Of a stretch of 64,000 nucleotides of DNA, positions 21,622 to 33,128 are shown piece after piece. The first letter of the stretch is position 1, and each line of letters begins with the position of its first letter. The notes below the pieces were generated by a model. The model worked only from the letters and a program-made list of their open reading frames with translations, searched no databases and was not told the origin of the DNA. The stretch lies in NCBI GenBank assembly GCA_011799875.1, contig CM022297.1, positions 516,621,707-516,685,706 on the forward strand, given 5' to 3'. Source of the DNA: Thinopyrum elongatum. Lineage: Eukaryota; Streptophyta; Magnoliopsida; Poales; Poaceae. The translations under genes were made by a program, and so were the position numbers.

Positions 21622-22943
21622 GCAAGCCCCCCCCTTGATCACCAGATATCGCCTATTCTTCTCTATACTGCTTGCATTAGAGTAGTGTAGCCTGTTACTG
21701 CTTTCGGTTAATCCTATTCTGCTGCATAGCCTGTCATTGTTGCTACTGTTGTTGATACCTTACCTGTAATCCTAAATGCCTAGTGTAGGATGCTAGTTTG
21801 TCATCAGTGGCCCTACATTCTCGTCTGTCTGCTATGCTACATTATTGGGCCGTGCTCGCCACGGGTGGCGATTGCGGATATGTATACTACTTATTACATG
21901 TGACATCAGATGGATACTAAAGTCGGGTCGGCTCGAGGAGCACCCGCAGGTGATTCACGAATGGGGGCTGAAAGGATTGGCCTCCTCGATGGCCCCCTAA
22001 GTGACTCTTTGTTGTGGAGCGGCAGGGCAGGTTGTGACCACCTAGGAGAGAGGTGGGCCTGGCCCTGGTCGTCGTCCGCGGTGATCTCATAATAACACGT
22101 TTAACGAGATTGGATATTTGATCTGAGTCTGGCCACTGGCCTATACGCACTAACCAACTACGCGGGAGTAGTTATGGGTATCCCGGCGTCGTGGTATCAG
22201 CTGAAGCCTTCTTGACGTCAGCGACTGAGCGGCGCGCGCCGTGTTGGACCGCGATAACGTAACCGCCGTGATCGTGTGGGTTGCTAGGTCTGCTCGCGGC
22301 CGCGTACGCAACGTGCAGGAGCGCACTGGGCGATGGGCCCAGACCCCAGAGTGCCTAGGATTAGTCCGGCGTGCTGACCTCTCTGTTGAGCCTAGGTGGG
22401 GCTGCGACGTGTGGATCTTCCGAGGCCGGGCATGACCCAGGAAAGTGTGTCCGGCCAAAGGGGATCGAGCGTGTTGGGGAATATGTGGTGCACCCCTGCA
22501 GGGAAGTTTATCTATTCGAATAGCCGTGTCCCTCGGTAAAAGGATGACCCGGAGTTGTATTCCGACCTCATGACAACTAGAAATGGATACTTAATAAAAC
22601 ACACCCTTACAAGTGACAGTTATAACCCGGTGGTCGCTCTCTCGCATGGTGGCGACGAGAGGATCGACGGGTAGGATTATGCTATACGTTGTTGCTTGGT
22701 TAACTTCCAACTAATCTCTTCTATTGCTTCAAGATGGAGGCTGCCAGAAGCGTAGTCTTCGACAGGACTAGCTATCCCCCTCTTATTCTAGCATTCTGCA
22801 GTTCAGTCCACCGATATTGCCTCTTTACACATATACCATGCATATGTAGTATAGATCCTTGCTTGCGAGTACTTTGGATGAGTACTCACGGTTGCTTTCC
22901 CCCTCCTTTCCCCCTTTCCCTTCTTGCTGGTTGTCGCAACCAG

Positions 22944-23038
22944 ATGCTGGAGCCCAGGAGCCAGATGCCACCTTCGACGACTACTACCACCAGGGCGGAG
23001 CCTACTACTACGTCCAGGACGCCGACGACCAGGAGTAG
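22944..23038 (+). other. terminal exon-like segment in the 3' long LTR
   Basis: It is preceded by TTGTCGCAACCAG. It reads an acidic, Tyr-rich tail to a TAG at 23036-23038, in phase with the segment ending at 21621. Confidence 0.4.
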
Positions 23039-23343
23039 TTAGGAGGATCCCAGGCAGGAGGCCCTGCGCCTGTTCGATCTGTTGTATCCCTGTTTGTGCT
23101 AGCCATCTTATGGCACCTTGTTTAACCTATGTCTGTACTCAGATATTGTTGCTTCCGCTGACCCGTCTATGATCGAGCATTTGTATTCGAGCCCTCGTGG
23201 CCCCTGGCTTGTATTATGATGCTTGTATGACTTATTTATGTTTTAGAGTTGTGTTGTGATATCTTCCCGTGAGTCCCTGATCTTGATCGTACACGTTTGC
23301 GTGCATGATTAGTGTACGATTGAATCGGGGGCGTCACAAGAGG

Positions 23344-23448
23344 GCCCAAACCTGGGTAAATACTGTCTCTGCATTCCCTGTTCCCCATTGATCCAAGATC
23401 CACAGCTCGGGACCCCTTAGCCGAGATCCGCCGGTTTTGACACCGACA
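23344..23448 (+). repeat. Tat-A 3' LTR, right segment
   Basis: This is the last 105 bp of the LTR, ending ACACCGACA. It follows the second copy of target AGAGG (23339-23343). The two pieces sum to 494 bp, the same length as the 5' LTR. Confidence 0.9.
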
Positions 23449-24972
23449 AACGTATCTATAATTTTTTATTTTTCCATCCTATTATAGTATCAATCTTGGA
23501 TGTTTTATATACATTTTCAAGCAACAATATATCATTTTTTGGGACAAACCTATTAACTTAATGCCCAGTGCCAGTTATTGTTTTTTGTTTGTTTTTGGTT
23601 TTGCAGAATATCAGGACCAAACGAAGTCCAAATGCCACGAAACTTTTTGGAGATTTTTTTCTGGCAATAAGAGACCCTGGAAGCTTTGGGAGGGGACGAG
23701 AAGATGGAGTAGTGGCCCACGTGGCACCAGGGCACGCCCTGGTGGCTTGTGGGGCCCACGTGGCTCCGTTTGACCTAAATCCGCCTCTATAAATTCTCTA
23801 AAATCGTGAAATCGACAATGGAGTCCATGAAATACTTTTTTCGCCGCTGCAAGTTCCAAAACCATGAGATCCCATCTGGTGGCCTTTTCCAGCACTCTGC
23901 TGGAGGGGGAGTCGATCACAGAGGGGCTCTACATCATCCTTGCTGCCCTTCTGATGATGCGTGAGTAGTTTACCACAGACTTAAGGGTCCATAGTTTGTA
24001 GCTAGATGGATTCTTCTCTCAATTTGATCTTCAATACAATGTTCTCCTTAATATTCTTGGAGTTCCATCCGATGTAATCACTTTTTACGGTGTGTTTGTT
24101 GGGATCCAATGAATTGTGAGTTTATGATCTGATCTATCCATGAATATTATTTGAGTTTTCTCTGAAATCTTTTATGCATGATTACTATAGCTTCATATTT
24201 CTCTCCGATCTATTGATTTGGTTTGGCCAACTAGATTGATTTATCTTGCAATGGGAGAGGTGCTTTGTAATGGGTTCGATCTTATGGTGCTCAATCCTAG
24301 TGACAGAAGGGGACATGACACATATCGTTGCTATTAAGGGTAAAAAGATGGGGTTTATTCATACGTGAGTTTATCTTGTCTACATCATGTCATCTTGCTT
24401 AAGGCGTTACTCCGTTCTTTATGAACTTAGTACTCTAGATGCATGCTGGATAGCGATCGATGTGTGGAGTAATAGTAGTAGATGCAGACAGGAGTCGGTC
24501 TACTTGTCTTGGACGTTATGCCTATATATGATCATTGCCTTGGACATCGTCATAATTATTTGCTTTTCTATCAATTGCCCAACTGTAATTTGTTTACCCA
24601 CCGTATGCTATTTTCTTGAGAGAAGCCTCTAGTGAAAACTATGGCCCCCGGGTCTATCTTTTATCATATATTAAAACCAAAAATACCTTGCTGCATTTTT
24701 ACTTTATTTATTTTATTTTGTATTTTTCTCTGATCTATCTATCAAACACCATACAATTTAATCTTGCTCGTAACCGTCGAGGGATTGACAACCCCTTTGC
24801 ACGTTGGGTTGCAAGTATTTGTTGTTTGTGTGCAGGTGCTGCTAACGAGGTGTTGCCTGGTTCTCCTACTGGATTGATAACCTTGGTTCTTAACTGAGGG
24901 AAATACTTATTTCTACTGTGCTGCATCATCCTCTCCGCTTCGAGGAAATCCCAACACAGTTCACAAGTAGCA
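23449..24972 (+). repeat. Athila-like solo LTR S1, main part
   Basis: This continues the LTR begun at 5162. It includes the typical segments GTATCTATAATTTTTTA, the GC-rich CACGTGGCACC block and the conserved U5 region, and ends GTAGCA at 24972. Total length without the nested insertion is about 1,536 bp. Flanks are gcccc (5157-5161) and gccct (24973-24977), a target-site duplication with one mismatch inside LINE A. No internal region remains on either side, so it is a solo LTR left by recombination between the two LTRs of one element. Confidence 0.85.
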
Positions 24973-26237
24973 GCCCTCCTTTATTTTTTGGCAAACAAAC
25001 CAAATTCCATGATGCTAGTGACTGTCTAAGAGTATCAGAATTTCCTCTCCAAAGACATTGTCTCTGAATTATCTCAATCTGTTTGAGGATTCCAGGAGGG
25101 ATGGAAAGGGTGCATAAAAAATATATAGGCATTGATGAGAGCACAGACTGAAGCAGATGTATTCTACTACCTTGATTCAGAAAACAAGAACTAGCAGAAA
25201 GTCTCCTTTCAATTCTATGCACCAAAGGCAGAAGATCATGAATCCTTGGTCGTGTGGTTCCCATGGGAAGACCTAGATTAGTGAAAGGCATACCTCCAAT
25301 TTTGCAACCTAATACATTTGCCAAATGAGTAGCTTCCACTGAGGACTGGTGCAAAGGCACCATTAATGATTTTGAAAAGTTGACAGAGAGGCCAACTGAA
25401 GCAGCAAAGGTGTCCAACATTTCTTTAAGGGCAATTATTTCTTCCTCCATAGCAAGTAGAATGATCAGGGTATCATCTGCATATTGTACAATTGGAAAAT
25501 TTGTATTATGTGTGGGAATGGGCAAGCTCAAGAGGGCTATAGAACACAAATCATTGATAACTAACTGCAGTAAATCAGCGGCAAGGACAAACATAAGTGG
25601 TGACAAGGGGTCCCCCTGTCTGACAACTTTTTTACACTTAAAGTGGTTCCCAGGAACACTATTGAGGAGGACAGATGATGATCCAGAGTCAAGCAACTGT
25701 TTGACCCACCCCATCCACTTGTTGTCAAAACCTTTATGTTTAAGCATCAGAAGAATGGCCTCATGTTCCACTATGTCAAAAGCTTTAGTGAAATTCAGCT
25801 TAAGAAGGACAACTAACCTCTTGGAAGCTTGGCATTAGTGGAGGTATTCAAAGCAGCATCCAAGACAATCGTGAGTGGACCTGCATTTTAAAAACCCATA
25901 TTGATTCTGATGGATGCACTTGAGGATGACCTTTTCCTATCTATTAGCCAACAATTTAGTGAGGAAATTTAAACAAGTGTTGGTAAGGGAAATTCGCCTA
26001 TAGTCAGATAGCAACTCAGGGTTAGCTTCCTTGGAATTAGAGTGATTAAAGAATTACTTAGACATTCAATGTCCAAGTTTCCATCATAAAATTCCTTGAC
26101 TAGATTAGCATATTGGAGGCACATGAATCCCCCACTAACTAAACCAAGAGATAACCCCCTAACTAGCCCTCCTTAAGAGCCTTTGATCAACATCCTAGAG
26201 AAAACATCTACAACTAAATTGAAGAGAAGAGAGCCCC
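24973..26237 (-). pseudogene. L1-type LINE ORF2 copy A, reverse transcriptase segment
   Basis: The minus-strand frame 25771-24973 is a clear plant L1 reverse transcriptase. It has the fingers/palm motif VRQGDPLSPLMFVLAADLL, the catalytic YADD box (25483-25472), and the thumb motif LGLPMGTTRPRIHDLLPL. It continues into KNKGG at the insertion junction. Upstream (26237-25800) are decayed fingers motifs such as SLITLIPRK. The endonuclease domain expected further 5' is missing, because element X begins at 26238. The original enzyme would have nicked and copied its RNA at the target site. This copy is broken. Confidence 0.85.
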
Positions 26238-26269
26238 TGTCGGGGGAGTTACCCACCGCTAGATCCGGC

Positions 26270-26335
26270 TCTGAGGATAAGTCATCTCTAGAGTTAAGTC
26301 ATCTCTAGAGTTAAGTCAGTTCTGGAGTTAAGTCG
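26270..26335 (+). repeat. short tandem repeat in X
   Basis: About four imperfect copies of an 18-mer (GAGTTAAGTCATCTCTA type) stand just after the left end of X. Confidence 0.6.
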
Positions 26336-26350
26336 GACTAGTTGCTAAGA

Positions 26351-26436
26351 GGACTAGCTGCCATGATGCGTAGTTCAAATGTGGGTATCCTGCCATATTG
26401 GTGAAAGAGTAAAGGTTGGCGAAGAAGACTCGCTGC
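26351..26436 (+). repeat. about 75-bp tandem repeat of X, left part
   Basis: The unit starts GACTAGCTGCCATGATGCG and ends near AAGGTTGGCGAAGAA. The next copy begins at 26427 (GACTCGCTGC) and is interrupted by M1. It resumes at 34730. Confidence 0.7.
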
Positions 26437-28044
26437 TGCTACCTCTTGAGCTTGAGTTGGTTTTTCCCTTGAAGAGGAAAGGGTGATGCAGCAAAGTAGA
26501 GTAAGTATTTCCCTCAGTTTTGAGAACCAAGGTATCAATCTAGTAAGAGACAACGCGCAAGCCACCGAATACCTGCACAAACAAACACCAACTTGCACCC
26601 AACGCGATAAAGGGGTTGTTAATCCCTTCATGGTTATTTGCAAAGTGAGATCTGATAGAGATGGATAAACGGTAAAGTAATATTTTTGGTATTTTTGGTT
26701 TATGGAATGGAAAGTAAAAGATTGCAAAGAAAGTAAATAGGAAACTAAAATTGTAGATTGGAAACTTATATGATGGAAAGTAGAAGATTATATGATGGAA
26801 AGTAGACCCGGGGGCCATAGGTTTCACTAGAGGATTCTCTCAAGATAGAAATTATTACGGTGGGTGGACAAATTACTGCCGAGCAATTGATAGAAAAGCG
26901 CAAAGTTATGACGATATCTAAGGCAATGATCATGAATATAGGCATCACGTCCGTGTCAAGTAGACCAAAACGATTCTGCATCTACTACTATTACTCCACA
27001 CATCAACCGACTCCTGCCTGCATCTAGAGTATAAAGTTCATGAAGAATAGAGTAACGCATTAAGTAAGATGACATGATGTAGAGGAATTAACTCAAGCAA
27101 TATGATGAAAACCCCATCTTTTTATACAATACAATACGTGCCATGCTGCCCCTGTTGTCACTAGGAAAGGACACCGCAAGATTGAACCCAAAGCTAAGCA
27201 CTTCTCCCATTGCAAGAAAAACCAATCTAGTTGGCCAAACCAAATCGATAGTTCGAAGAGACTTGCAAAGATATCAAATCATGCATAAAAGAATTCAGAG
27301 AAGATTCAAATAATATTCATAGATAAGTTGATCATAAATCCACAATTCATTGGATCTCAGCAAATACACCACAAAAGAGTATTACATCGAATAGATCTCC
27401 AAGAACATCGAGGAGAACTTTGTATTGAGAATCAAAGAGAGAGAAAAAGCCATCTAGCTACTAGCTATGGACCCGTAGGTCTGAGGTAAACTACTCATGC
27501 TTCATCGGAGAGGCAATGGTGTTGCTGTAGAAGCCCTCCGTGATCGAATCCCCCTCCAGCAGGATGCCGGAAAAGGCCCCAAGATGGGATCTCATGGGTA
27601 CAGAAGGTTGCGGCGGCGGAAAAGTGGTTTCGTGGCTCCCCTGATAGGTTTTGGGGCATTTGAGAATATATAGGCTGAAGAAATAGGTCGGTGGAGTCAT
27701 GAGGGGCCCACAAGGGTGGGGGGCGCGCCCTACCCCCCTGGGCACGCCCTCCAACCTTGTGGCCGCCTCGTGGCTTTCCTGACGTGCACTCCAAGTCCTC
27801 TGGATGTCTTCTGGTCCAAGAAAAATCATCGCGAAAGTTTCATTCGGTTAGGACTCCGTTTGGTATTCCTTTTCTGTGAAACTCTAAAACAAGGAAAAAA
27901 ACAGGAACTAGCACTGGGCTCTAGGTTAATAGGTTAGTCCCAAAAATCATATAAAAAAGCATATTAATGCATATAAAACATCCAAAACAGATAATATAAT
28001 AGCATGGAACAATCAAAAATTATAGATACGTTGGAGATGTATCA
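26437..28044 (-). repeat. M1 3' LTR
   Basis: On the minus strand it starts TGATACATCTCCAACG (28044) and ends GAGGTAGCA (26437). It aligns along its whole length with 33129-34729. Confidence 0.9.
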
Positions 28045-30783
28045 AGCATCCCCAAGCTTAATTCCTGCTCGTCCTCGAGTAGGTAAATGATAAAAACAGA
28101 ATTTTTGATGTGGAATGCTACCTAACATATTTATCCATGTAATTCTCTTTATTGTGGCATGAATGTTCAGATCCGTATGATTCAAAACAAAAGTTTAATA
28201 TTGACATAAAAACAATAATACTTCAAGCATACTAATAAAATAATTATGTCCTCTCAAAATAATATAGCCAAAGAAAGCTTATCCCTACAAAATCATATAG
28301 TTTGGCTATGCTCCATCTTCGTCACACAAAATACTCAAATCATGCACAACCCTGGTTTCAGCCAAGCAATTGTTTCATACTTTTGATGTTCTCAAACCTT
28401 TTCAACTTTCACGCAATACATGAGCGTGAGCCATGGACATAGCACTATAGGTAGAATAGAAGGTGGTTATGGAGAAGACAAAAAGAGGGAGATAGTCTCA
28501 CATCAACTAGGCGTATCAACGGGCTATGGAGATGCCCATCAATAGATACCAATGTGAGTGAGTAGGGATTGCCATGCAACGGATGCACTAGAGCTATAAG
28601 TGTATGAAAGCTCAAAAAGAAAACTAAGTGGGTGTGCATCCAACTTGCTTGCTCATGAAGGCCTAGGGCAATTTGAGGAAGCCCATCGTTGGAATATACA
28701 AGCCAAGTTCTAAAATGAAAATTCCCACTAGTATATGAAAGTGATATCATAGGAGACTCTCTATCATGAAGATCATGGTACTACTTTGAAGCACAAGTAT
28801 GTAAAAAGGATAGTAACATTGCCCCTTCTCTCTTTTTCTCTCATTTTTCTTTTTTTTTTCTCTTTTTTTTCTCTTTTTTTTTTCTTTTTTTCTCTTTTTT
28901 CTCTTTTTTTCTTTTTTTTCTTTCTTTTTTTTCTTTTATTTCCTCACATGGGACAATGCTCTAATAAGGAAGATCATCATACTTCTATTTACTTACAACT
29001 CAAAAATTACAACTCGAAACTAGAACAAAATATGACTCTATATGAATGCCTCCGGCGGCGTACCGGGATGTGCAATGACTCAAGAGCGACATGTATAAAA
29101 AATGATGAAAGGTGGCTTTGCCACAAATACGATGTCAACTACATGATCATGCAAAGCAATATGACAATGATGGTGCGTGTCATAATAAAGGGAATGGTGA
29201 AAAGTTGCATGGCAATATATCTCGGAATGGCTATGGAAATGCCATAATAGGTAGGTATGATGGCTGTTTTGAGGAAGGTATAAGGTGGGTGTATGGTACC
29301 GGCGAGAGTTGCGCGGTACAAGAGAGGCTAGCAATGGCGGAAAGGTGAGAGTGCGTATAATCCATGGACTCAACATTAGTCATAAAGAACTCACATACTT
29401 ATTGCAAAAATCTATTAGTCATCGAAACAAAGTAATACGCGCATGCTCCTAGGGGAAGGGTTCGTAGGAGTTAACCATCGCGCGATCCCGACCTCCACAC
29501 AAAGGATGACAATCAAAAAATACCTCATGCTCCAAATTTGTTACACAACTGTTAGCATACGTGCATGCTTCGGGACTCACAAACCTTAACACAAGTATTT
29601 CTCAATTTCACAATTACCCCACTAGCATGACTCTAATATCACCATCTTCATATCTCAAAACAATCATCAGGAATCAAACTTCTCATAGTATTCAATGCAC
29701 TTTATATGAAAGTTTTTATTATATCCCTCTTGGATGCCTATCATATTAGGACTAATTTTATAACCAAAGCAAATTACCATGCTGTTTAGAGACTCTCAAA
29801 ATAATATAAGTGAAGTGCGAGAGTTCATCAATTTCTATAAAATAAAACCACCGCCGTGCTCTAAAAAGTTATAAGTGAAGCACTAGAGTGTTCTAATAAA
29901 TCATGATTCCTGCGTGTCTCTCTCAAAAAGTGTGTACAGCACGGATGATTGTGGCAAACTAAAAACAAAGACTCAAATCATACAAGACGCTTCAAGCAAA
30001 ACACATATCATGTGGTGAATAAAAATATAGCCTCAAGTAAAGTTACCGATAGACGAAGGCGAAAGAGGGGATGCCTTCCCGGGGCATCACCAAGCTTAGG
30101 CTCTTGGTTGTCCTTGAATATTACCTTGGGGGGCCTTGGGCATCCCCAAGCTTAGGCTCTTGCCACTCCTTATTCCATAGTCCATCAAATCCTTACCCAA
30201 AACATGAAAACTTCACAACACAAAACTCAGCAGAAAATCTCATAAGCTCCATTAGTATAAGAAAATAAATCACCACTTTGGTACTATCTTGAACTCATTA
30301 TTTATTTATATTGGTATAACATCTACTGTATTCCAACTTTTCCATGATTCATACCCCCCGATACTAGCCATAGATTCATCAAAATAAGAAACAACACATA
30401 GAAAACAGAATCTGTCAAAAACAGAACAGTCTGCAAAGATCCGAATTGTTCTAATACTTATGTAACTCAAAAAATTCTAAAAAATTACGAAAACATAGGA
30501 AATTTGTATTTAAATCTCTTATAAAAAATTCAGGGTTTTTAAACGCTCCAGTGAATTTTTAATATTCTGGGACTAGACGCAAAAGTTTCTGTTTTTCAGC
30601 AAGATCAAATCAACTATCACCGTAAGCTATCCCAAAGGTCTTACTTGGCACAAACACTAATTAAAACATAAAACCACATCTAACCAGAGGCTAGATTAAT
30701 TATTTATTGCTAAACAGAATCTAAAAAGCAAAAACAAAAATAAAATTGGGTTGCCTCCCAACAAGCGCTATTGTTTAACGCCC
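28045..30783. other. M1 non-coding 3' region
   Basis: It holds the polypurine tract (AAGCTTGGGGATGCT on the minus strand, 28059-28045) and a long polypyrimidine run on the plus strand (28826-28943). Stem-loop repeats lie at about 29790-29910, and two further copies of the AAGCTTGG-type motif at about 30082-30105 and 30129-30155. Small frames here show no family signal. P2 and M2 have the related region. Confidence 0.6.
28826..28943 (+). repeat. T-rich (CT)n low-complexity tract
   Basis: About 118 bp made almost only of T with single C. In the sense of M1 this is a purine tract of A and G. M2 and P2 have no run of comparable length at the equivalent place. Confidence 0.85.
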
Positions 30784-32931
30784 CTAGCTAGGCATAAAAC
30801 ACAAATAGATCAAGGTATTATCATCTTTGGCATGCAATCCATAAGTGGCTCTCATAATAGATTCATAAGGCAATTTAATTTTCTTTCTTGGAAAGTGTTC
30901 CATGCCCTTCCTTAACGGAAATTGAAATCTAATGTTTCCTTCTTTCATATCAATAATTGCACCAATCATTCTAAGGAAAGGTCTACCAAGAATAATACGA
31001 CATGTAGGATTGCAATCTATATCAAGAACAATAAAATCTACAGGCACATAATTCCTATTTTCAACTATAAGAACATCATTAATCCTTCTCATAGGTTTCT
31101 TAATAGAGGAATCCGCGAGATGCAAATTTAAAGAACAGTCATCAAGTTCACGGAAACCTAACACATCACATAAAGTTTTTGGAATCGTGGAAACACTAGC
31201 ACCCAAATCACACAAAGCATGGCACTCATAATCTTTAATATTAATCTTAATAGTAGGTTCCCACTCATCATAAAGTTTTCTAGGGATAGAAACTTCCAAT
31301 TCAAGCTTTTCTTCAAAAGATTGCATCATAGCATCAATGATATGTTTAGTAAAAGCTTTATTTTGATTATAAGGATGAGGAGAATTCAACATGGATTGCA
31401 ACAAGGAAATACAATCTAGCAAAGAGAAATTATCATAATTAAACTCCTTGAAATCAAAAATAGTGGGTTCATTGCTACCTAAAGTCTTGACCTCTCCAAT
31501 CCCACTTTTATCAATTTTTGCATCAAGATCTAGAAACTCCGAATTATTGGGACGCCTTCTATCTAAAGTTGACTCATCTCCAGTCCCATCTTTATCAAGA
31601 TTCACATTAGAAAACAAAGATTCAATAGGAGTCACATCAATCACTTTTAGATCTTCATCATTATTTTCACGGAAACTAGAAGAACATGTTTTTATGAAGC
31701 AATCTTTTTTAGCACGCATCTTAGCGGTTCTTTCTTTGCACTCATCAATGGAAATTCTCATAGATTTGAGAGACTCATTGATATCATGCTTGGGTGGAAT
31801 AGATCTAAGTTTCAAAAAATCAACATCAAGAGAAATTCTATCCACGTTCCTAGCCAAATCATCAATGTTAAGCAATTTTTCTTCAATCAAAGCATTGAAA
31901 TTCTTTTGCGAACTTGTAAATTCTTTAACACTATTCTCAAATTCAGAGGGCATCTTATTATAATTTCCATAAGAATTTTTGTAGGAATTACCATAATTAT
32001 TAGAGGAATTACTAGGAAACGGCCTAGGATTAAAATTACCTCTATACGTGTTATTACCAAAATTGTTCCTACCAACAAAATTCACATTCATAGATTCATT
32101 ATTATTCTCAATCAAAGTAGACAAAGGCATATCATTAGGATCAATAGGAGCACTCTTGCTAGAAAATAATTTCATAAGTTCATCCATCTTTCCACTCAAA
32201 ACATTAATCTCTTTAATTACATGCACTTTTTTACTAGTGGAAGATCTTTCGGTATGCCATTGAGAATAATTAACCATAATATTATCTAGGAGTTTAGTAG
32301 CTTCTCCTAGAGTAATTTCCATAAAAGTGCCTCCCGCGGCCGAATCTAAAAGATTTCTAGAAGCAAAATTCAATCCAGCATAAAAAATTTGTATAATCAT
32401 CCACAAATTCAAACCATGAGTAGGGCAATTTCATATCATCAATTTCATCCTCTCCCAAGATTGTGCAACATGTTCATGATCAAGTTGCTTAAAATTCATA
32501 ATATCGTTCCTAAGGGAGATGATCTTAGCAGGAGGAAAGTACTTGGAGATAAAGGCATCTTTACACTTATTCCATGAATCAATACTATTTTTAGGCAAAG
32601 ATGAAAACCAAGTTTTAGCACGATCTCGTAGTGAGAACGGAAATAGCTTCAATTTAACAATATCATTATCCACATCTTTTTTCTTTTGCATATCACATAA
32701 ATCAACGAAATTGTTTAGATGGGATGCGGCATCTTCACTAGGAAGGCCGGAAAATTGATCTTTCATAACAAGATTCAGCAAAGCGGCATCAAGTTCACAA
32801 GATTCCGCATTAGTAGCGGGAGCAATCGGAGTACTAATAAAATCATTATTATTAGTGTTGGAAAAATCACACAATTTGGTATTCTCTTGAGTCATCGTGA
32901 CAAGCAAGCAATCCAACACACGAGCACACAA
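30784..32931 (-). pseudogene. M1 gag-protease polyprotein, one in-frame stop
   Basis: One frame of 716 codons is interrupted by a single TGA after SWERMKLMI (at about 32431). Likely start is the ATG of MTQENTKLCDFS at about 32895, downstream of MCARVLDC. An Athila-type gag core follows (LKLFPFSLRDRAKTWFSSLP, then AFISKYFPPAK), then an Asn/Gly-rich region (NNFGNNTYRGNFNPRPF) with no CCHC knuckle. A coiled-coil-like stretch (LIEEKLLNIDDLARNVDRI) leads to a retropepsin with active site LCDLGASVSTIP (DLG where most have DTG or DSG, as is usual in Athila types) and closing motif IILGRPFL. The product would assemble particles and process gag. Nothing of RT follows. Confidence 0.85.
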
Positions 32932-33100
32932 AAAGCAAGCGGAGAAGACGAACGGAAGTGGGGTGAAGAAAAGGCAAATCTTTTAGAAAATCATTTTAGA
33001 AGTGGGGGAGAGGAAAACGAGAGGCGAATGGCGAATAATGTAATGCGAGGGATGAGAGTTTATGATGGGTACTTGGTATGTCTCGGCTTGGCGTAGATCT

Positions 33101-33117
33101 CCCCGACAACGGCGCCA
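33101..33117 (-). other. M1 primer-binding site, Asp-tRNA type
   Basis: The minus strand reads TGGCGCCGTTGTCGGGG, the form used by Athila-type elements. It lies 11 bases from the LTR end at 33129. Confidence 0.85.
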
Positions 33118-33128
33118 GAAATTCTTCC

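Larger units (their letters stand above)
14515..23338 (+). mobile_element. long-LTR non-autonomous gypsy element inside the Tat-A 3' LTR
   Basis: The element is 8,824 bp with TG...CA ends and a perfect duplication AGAGG (14510-14514 and 23339-23343). The LTRs are 3,673 and 3,518 bp, so more than 80 percent of the element is LTR. The internal region (18188-19820, 1,633 bp) has a Met-type primer-binding site, one intact 256-aa ORF, a scrap of integrase tail with chromodomain, and a polypurine tract. Gag, protease, RT and RNase H are absent. The chromodomain scrap points to a deletion derivative of a chromovirus. The LTRs are nearly identical outside one mosaic patch, so it is the youngest insertion in this nest. 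Confidence 0.9.
19821..23338 (+). repeat. 3' LTR of the long-LTR element (3,518 bp), mosaic
   Basis: It is nearly identical to the 5' LTR, but 312 bp of the GC-rich block (15013-15324 in the 5' copy) are replaced by about 88 bp (20318-20405). The 88 bp duplicate a stretch that belongs 2.6 kb downstream in the same LTR (22887-22974). The run of 20 C is lost with the replaced block. Otherwise it has the same AT-rich (21003-21125) and exon-like (21547-21621, 22944-23038) segments. Confidence 0.9.
5179..23448 (+). mobile_element. Tat-A: Tat-like gypsy retrotransposon, non-autonomous, with a nested element in its 3' LTR
   Basis: The LTRs are 5179-5672 and 14126-14514 plus 23344-23448 (494 bp each), with TG...CA ends and a perfect 5-bp duplication AACGT (5174-5178 and 23449-23453). 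The sense strand holds decayed gag and a retropepsin-like domain only. The 3' half holds an antisense gene (13511-10221). I find no RT, RNase H or integrase. The two LTRs differ at several dozen positions by eye, so it is old, and it is older than the element inside its 3' LTR. Confidence 0.9.

Noticed and set aside
26238..26436. Complete 5' LTR of element X
   Set aside because: Only 14 bp match the 3' LTR start and no primer site follows, so I kept X as a tentative remnant.
32413..32433. Programmed readthrough of the TGA in M1 gag-protease
   Set aside because: It lies in the middle of the capsid region, not between gag and protease, and has no visible recoding context. A point mutation is simpler.
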